Source of the DNA: JAWKIW01 sp041394145
GTDB taxonomy: Bacteria; Actinomycetota; Acidimicrobiia; Acidimicrobiales; Acidimicrobilacustridaceae
Assembly (NCBI GenBank): GCA_041394145.1
Contig: JAWKIW010000001.1
Span: forward strand, 1 to 64,000
Length of the DNA: 64,000 nucleotides
Direction: 5' to 3'
In this document: positions 60,973 through 64,000 of the stretch, piece after piece
Layout of the letters: each line of letters begins with the position of its first letter
How positions within the stretch are numbered: the first letter of the stretch is position 1
Notes under the pieces: generated by a model
What the model was told of the DNA's origin: nothing
The model's input: only the letters and a program-made list of their open reading frames with translations
Databases searched by the model: none
Made by a program: the position numbers and the translations under genes

Positions 60973-61212
60973 CTCGGCGTCTCCCCGACGACGGCGTCGG
61001 CGTCGCCCGCCGCCGCGTCGAGCTCCACGACGGACGCCCCCGAGCCGCACCACCGGCAGACCACCTCGTCGACGTGCTCGTCGAGCACCACCTCGTCCTC
61101 CACCGACAGCTCCCCTCCCACCGTGTAGTGGTGGTAGGCGGGTGCGCCGGCTGGTGACGACGTCGAAGCGGGTCAGGTTGCCGCAGGCGGTGCAGCGGTA
61201 GCGGACGGCCAC
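60969..61212 (-). CDS. Small zinc-ribbon protein (one frameshift)
   Basis: About 80 aa. The first pair is VRYRCTACGNLTRFDVV, the second VVCRWCGSG, so one zinc is likely bound. The middle (YHHYTVGGELSVEDEVVLDE) lies in a second frame after a break near 61140. It ends VVGETPS at 60969. The GTG at 61212 has TACAGT 7 nt upstream. Overlap with the NYN gene suggests they are made together. It shares the intergenic region with the SOS-controlled exonuclease. Confidence 0.68.
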
Positions 61213-61219
61213 GGCGGCG

Positions 61220-61225
61220 ACTGTA
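61220..61225 (-). promoter_or_regulatory. Leaderless-type -10 hexamer of the zinc-ribbon gene
   Basis: TACAGT on the minus strand ends 7 nt before the GTG at 61212. Confidence 0.45.
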
Positions 61226-61281
61226 CCTCGTGCCTCCCGGTGATCCGGCGGGCGAGCCGAGGCGTTCCGGAGCCCGGCAGC

Positions 61282-61323
61282 CGAACGCATGTTCTTGACA
61301 GCGAACCCCTGTTCGTCTTGGAT
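61282..61323 (+). promoter_or_regulatory. Promoter with two LexA-type SOS boxes
   Basis: CGAAC-GCAT-GTTCT (61282-61295) and CGAAC-CCCT-GTTCG (61302-61315) match the Gram-positive LexA consensus (CGAAC-N4-GTTCG), 20 bp apart. TTGACA (61295-61300) and TTGGAT (61318-61323), 17 nt apart, form the promoter, so LexA would cover both hexamers. The -10 ends 6 nt before the ATG at 61330. Confidence 0.75.
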
Positions 61324-61329
61324 GCGGGC

Positions 61330-63196
61330 ATGGCGACCGGCGGCCGGCACGCACGACGCGAGGCCCGACCGCGCCGCGGCCGGGAGCCACGGCCCGAGCA
61401 CGGCCCCGGGGGCCGCCGCCCCACCCGATCGACCCGCACCGGGCCGCACCGCGGCGGCGCTCCTTCGACGACCTGGGCACACCCCTGCACCAGGTCACCT
61501 TCTGCGTGGTCGACCTCGAGACCACCGGCGGGTCGCCGGCGGACTGCGAGATCACCGAGGTCGGCGCGGTCAAGGTCCGCGGCGAGGTCCTGGGCTCGCT
61601 GCAGACCCTGGTCAACCCGGGCACCGACATCCCACCGGCGATCACGGTGCTCACCGGCATCACCGAAGCCATGGTGCTGCCGGCCCCCTTATCGACGAGG
61701 TCCTGCCCTCGTTCGTCGAGTTCCTGGGCGACGCCGTGGTGGTCGGCCACAACGTCCGCTTCGACGTGTCGTTCCTGCAGGCCGCCCTCGACCGCACGGG
61801 TCGCCCCCGCCTCACCAACCCCGTGGTCGACACCTGCGCCCTCGCCCGCCGACTCGTGCGCGACGAGGTCCCCAACTGCCGCCTCGGCACGTTGGCCGAG
61901 CGCCTGCGCCTCGACCACCGCCCCACCCACCGGGCCCTCGACGACGTGCTGGCCACCGTCGACCTGCTGCACCTGCTGCTCGAGCGGGCGGCGGGCCTCG
62001 GCGTGACCGGCCTCGACGACCTGCTCGGCCTCCCCAAGATGGGGGGCCACCCCCAGGCCCGCAAGCTGGCCCTCACCACCACGCTGCCGCGAGCGCCCGG
62101 CGTCTACCTGTTCCGCGACCGGGCCGGTCGCGTGCTCTACGTCGGCAAGGCCGCCAACCTGCGCCAGCGGGTCCGCTCGTACTTCTCCAGCGACGACCGC
62201 CGCAAGGTCGGCAACCTGCTGCGCGAGGCGCACCGGCTCGACCACGAGGTCTGCGCCAACCAGCTCGAGGCGCGGGGCGGTGCGAGGTCCGGCTTCATCC
62301 ACGAGCACCAGCCCCGGTACAACCGGCAGGCGAAGGACTGGTCCGCTACCGCTACGTGAAGCTGACCCTCGACGAGCCGTTCCCCCGGCTCGCGGTGGTG
62401 CGGCGGGCCCGCGCCGACGGCGGCGTCTACCTCGGACCGGTGTCGTCGACGGCGGTGGCCCGACGGATCGTCGAGGCCATCGAGACGGCGGTCCCGCTGC
62501 GTCGCTGCACCGGCCGGGTCGGCGCCGCCACCCGCAGGCGCCGTGTGCCCCCGCCCAGCTCGGTGTGGCCGCCTGCCCGTGCGCCGGGACCATCTCGCCT
62601 GCGACTACGACGGCATCGTCGACCAGGCTCGCCGCGGGCTCACCACCGAGCCCGAGCTGCTGCTCGACCCCCTGCGCCGACGGATGCTCGCCCTGGCCGA
62701 CGCCGAGCGCTTCGAGGAGGCCGCCGCCACCCGCGACCGCCGGCGCCCTGGTGACGGCCCTGCGGCGGCAGCGGCGCCTGCAGGCGCTGCGGCGCACGGC
62801 GCGGCTCGTGGTCGACCTCCCCGGACACGGCGGTGCCGAGCTGCACCACGGCGTGCTCGTCGACGCCTGGCCCCACGACCCGACCCGGCCTCGGCGGTGC
62901 CGGACGGCTGCCGCTCGACCTGCTCGCCGCGGACGGCACGGCCGTCGAGCTCGACCCCACGCTGCTCGACGACGAGCCGCCGCCGGTCCCCGCCGACCTC
63001 GTCGACGAGCTGGCGTGCGTCGCCCGTTGATCGATGCGGCCGCGGCCCGACTCCGGCTCGTCGCCTGCGACGGGGTGCTCGCCACGCCCCTGCCGGCCCT
63101 GCCCTCGTTCACGCCCGCGGGCGTCGAGACCGCCGCCGGCCCGCAGATCCGCGGTGGCGCCGGGCGTCGACGGGTCCGGGCCCTCGGACCCGATGA
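61330..63196 (+). CDS. DEDD exonuclease / GIY-YIG (UvrC-type) fusion protein (multiple frameshifts)
   Basis: Reconstructed at about 620 aa. N-terminal DnaQ-like exonuclease: FCVVDLETTGGSPADCEITE, VVGHNVRFDVSFLQAAL and the end THRALDDVLATVDLL. A GIY-YIG nuclease as in UvrC follows: PRAPGVYLFRDRAGRVLYVG, KAANLRQRVRSYFS and IHEHQPRYNRQ, then YRYVKLTLDEPFPRLAVV. A UvrB-binding-like helical region (EPELLLDPLRRRMLALADAE) comes last. Frame changes occur near 61450, 61685, 62340, 62525, 62740 and 63028. The ATG at 61330 follows the SOS promoter; the stop overlaps the next ATG. Confidence 0.8.
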
Positions 63197-64000
63197 CGTT
63201 GCTCTGATCCTGCTCGGCTTCCTCATCACCTGGCTGCTGCTCATCGCGGTGGGCGTCGCCGTGTTCGCCCGCCACGTCGACCGGCGCACCGTCCACCCGA
63301 GGTGCCGAGCCCGGCACCGACGTGGTGGCTGGTGTCGCCCGGGCATCCGGCCACCATGCACCGGCGGCCGCGCGACGCCGTCACCCGGGTCGACGCGGCA
63401 CACGCTCGCGGCGACCGCCGTCGGGTCCCGCCGAGGACCTCGGCGACGAGCTGCGCCTGCAGGCGGCCGAGCTCGACCGCCACGTCGTGCACGCCACCAG
63501 CCTGCGCCGGCCGCAGCGCCGCCGCTGCGCGCCATCGACCAAGCAGATCGTCCAGCTCGACGTGCTCTCCCGCCGCCTGGTCGCCCTCACCCTCGCCGAG
63601 GACCCGGCGCACCGCCTGACCAACCCGACCCCGCAGGAGGCGCTAGCCGACATCGGCCAGCGCCTCGACATGATCGAGGAGGCCCAGGCCGAGATCGCCG
63701 CCATCGAGCGGTCCTCGGCCTGCTCAGCGTCGACGAGGCCGAGGCCCGCTCGCCGTCCGGCCCCGGCCCGGTGCCACCCACCCCGGGCGCGGCGCCGGAC
63801 CGGCGACCAACCGCCCCGACCGCCCCGGCCGCGCCGGCGTCGCACCAGCCGCCCCCGCCGGCCCCCGGCACCCGGGCTGCCGCCCTGCCGCCGCCCTCCA
63901 CCCACGATCGGCTCCCGCCGACGCCCCGACCGGCCGGTGCGGCGGTCCCCCGACGGTCGACCTCCCCGGGCCGCGACCCTCGCCGCCAGGGTCCCCGCCC
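63193..64000 (+). CDS. Membrane-anchored coiled-coil protein, truncated at the window end (frameshifts)
   Basis: Starts MTLL, then after a single missing base LILLGFLITWLLLIAVGVAV, one TM helix. A helical cytoplasmic part follows in other frames: EDLGDELRLQAAELDRHVVH, IVQLDVLSRRLVALTLAEDP and GQRLDMIEEAQAEIAAIE, then a Pro/Ala-rich tail running off the window. At least three indels are needed to join it. No family is recognised. The ATG overlaps the exonuclease stop (ATGA). Confidence 0.5.

Noticed and set aside
1..64000. tRNA or rRNA genes, transposases or phage genes.
   Set aside because: None was recognised on either strand; a tRNAscan/Infernal run would be needed to be certain for short RNAs.

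Overview
This window is about 64 kb of very GC-rich DNA (roughly 70-75% G+C by eye). It comes from a Gram-positive-type actinobacterium. The division and cell-wall (dcw) cluster contains SepF, DivIVA, DUF3040, MraZ and an MtrA/MtrB/LpqB-like block, and the IleS is of the long eukaryote-like kind. All of this is typical of Actinobacteria, and the style fits class Acidimicrobiia or a near relative (inference; no rRNA is present to prove it). No tRNA, rRNA, CRISPR array, transposase or phage gene was seen.

Layout: (1) 0.08-3.2 kb, ileS on +. (2) 3.2-23.3 kb, a leftward dcw operon read in the order mraZ, rsmH, ftsL, ftsI, murE, mraY, murD, ftsW, murG, murC, murB, ftsQ, ftsZ, yfiH, yggS, sepF, yggT, divIVA. 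murF is missing from its usual place. Many junctions overlap by 1-14 bases. (3) 23.7-28.7 kb, a leftward accessory block: ROK kinase, a small conserved protein, an HNH protein, an enolase-superfamily enzyme, a lipoate-ligase-like protein and an O-methyltransferase. It also holds a tandem 113-bp stem-loop repeat. (4) 28.7-33.3 kb, moxR-DUF58-transglutaminase on +, convergent with DUF3040 and dinB. (5) 35-42.3 kb, Nudix, a membrane-anchored HTH protein, a polyprenol-phosphate mannosyltransferase-like enzyme, an inositol monophosphatase and an mtrA-mtrB-lpqB-like signalling operon. (6) 42.3-51.7 kb, metabolism and regulation: an ANL ligase, PPi-type phosphofructokinase, glycerol kinase, an ACT protein, a TetR regulator, an aminotransferase, a second ROK kinase and an eRF1-like protein. 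(7) 51.7-61.2 kb, leftward genes including an SMC-like protein with a degenerate P-loop, a small partner and an ArsA-type ATPase, then SRPBCC, GT4, QueG, a CDDC mini-protein, a NYN nuclease and a zinc-ribbon protein. (8) 61.3-64 kb, an SOS-box-controlled exonuclease/GIY-YIG fusion and a truncated membrane protein.

Regulation visible in the sequence: a MraZ-type operator (GTGG boxes about 10 bp apart) on the dcw promoter; a structured leader that would hide the rsmH ribosome-binding site; an inverted repeat before ftsZ; tandem LexA-type boxes; a TetR operator; and a recurring TANNNT hexamer 6-9 nt before many start codons, which points to widespread leaderless transcription.

Sequence quality: at least fifteen highly conserved genes or domains are broken by single-base indels, several in short homopolymers (runs of 4-6 G or C). 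They concentrate at 26.3-29.0 kb and 61.1-64.0 kb. I read these as assembly or base-calling errors, not real pseudogenes. Affected coordinates span the whole reconstructed gene.
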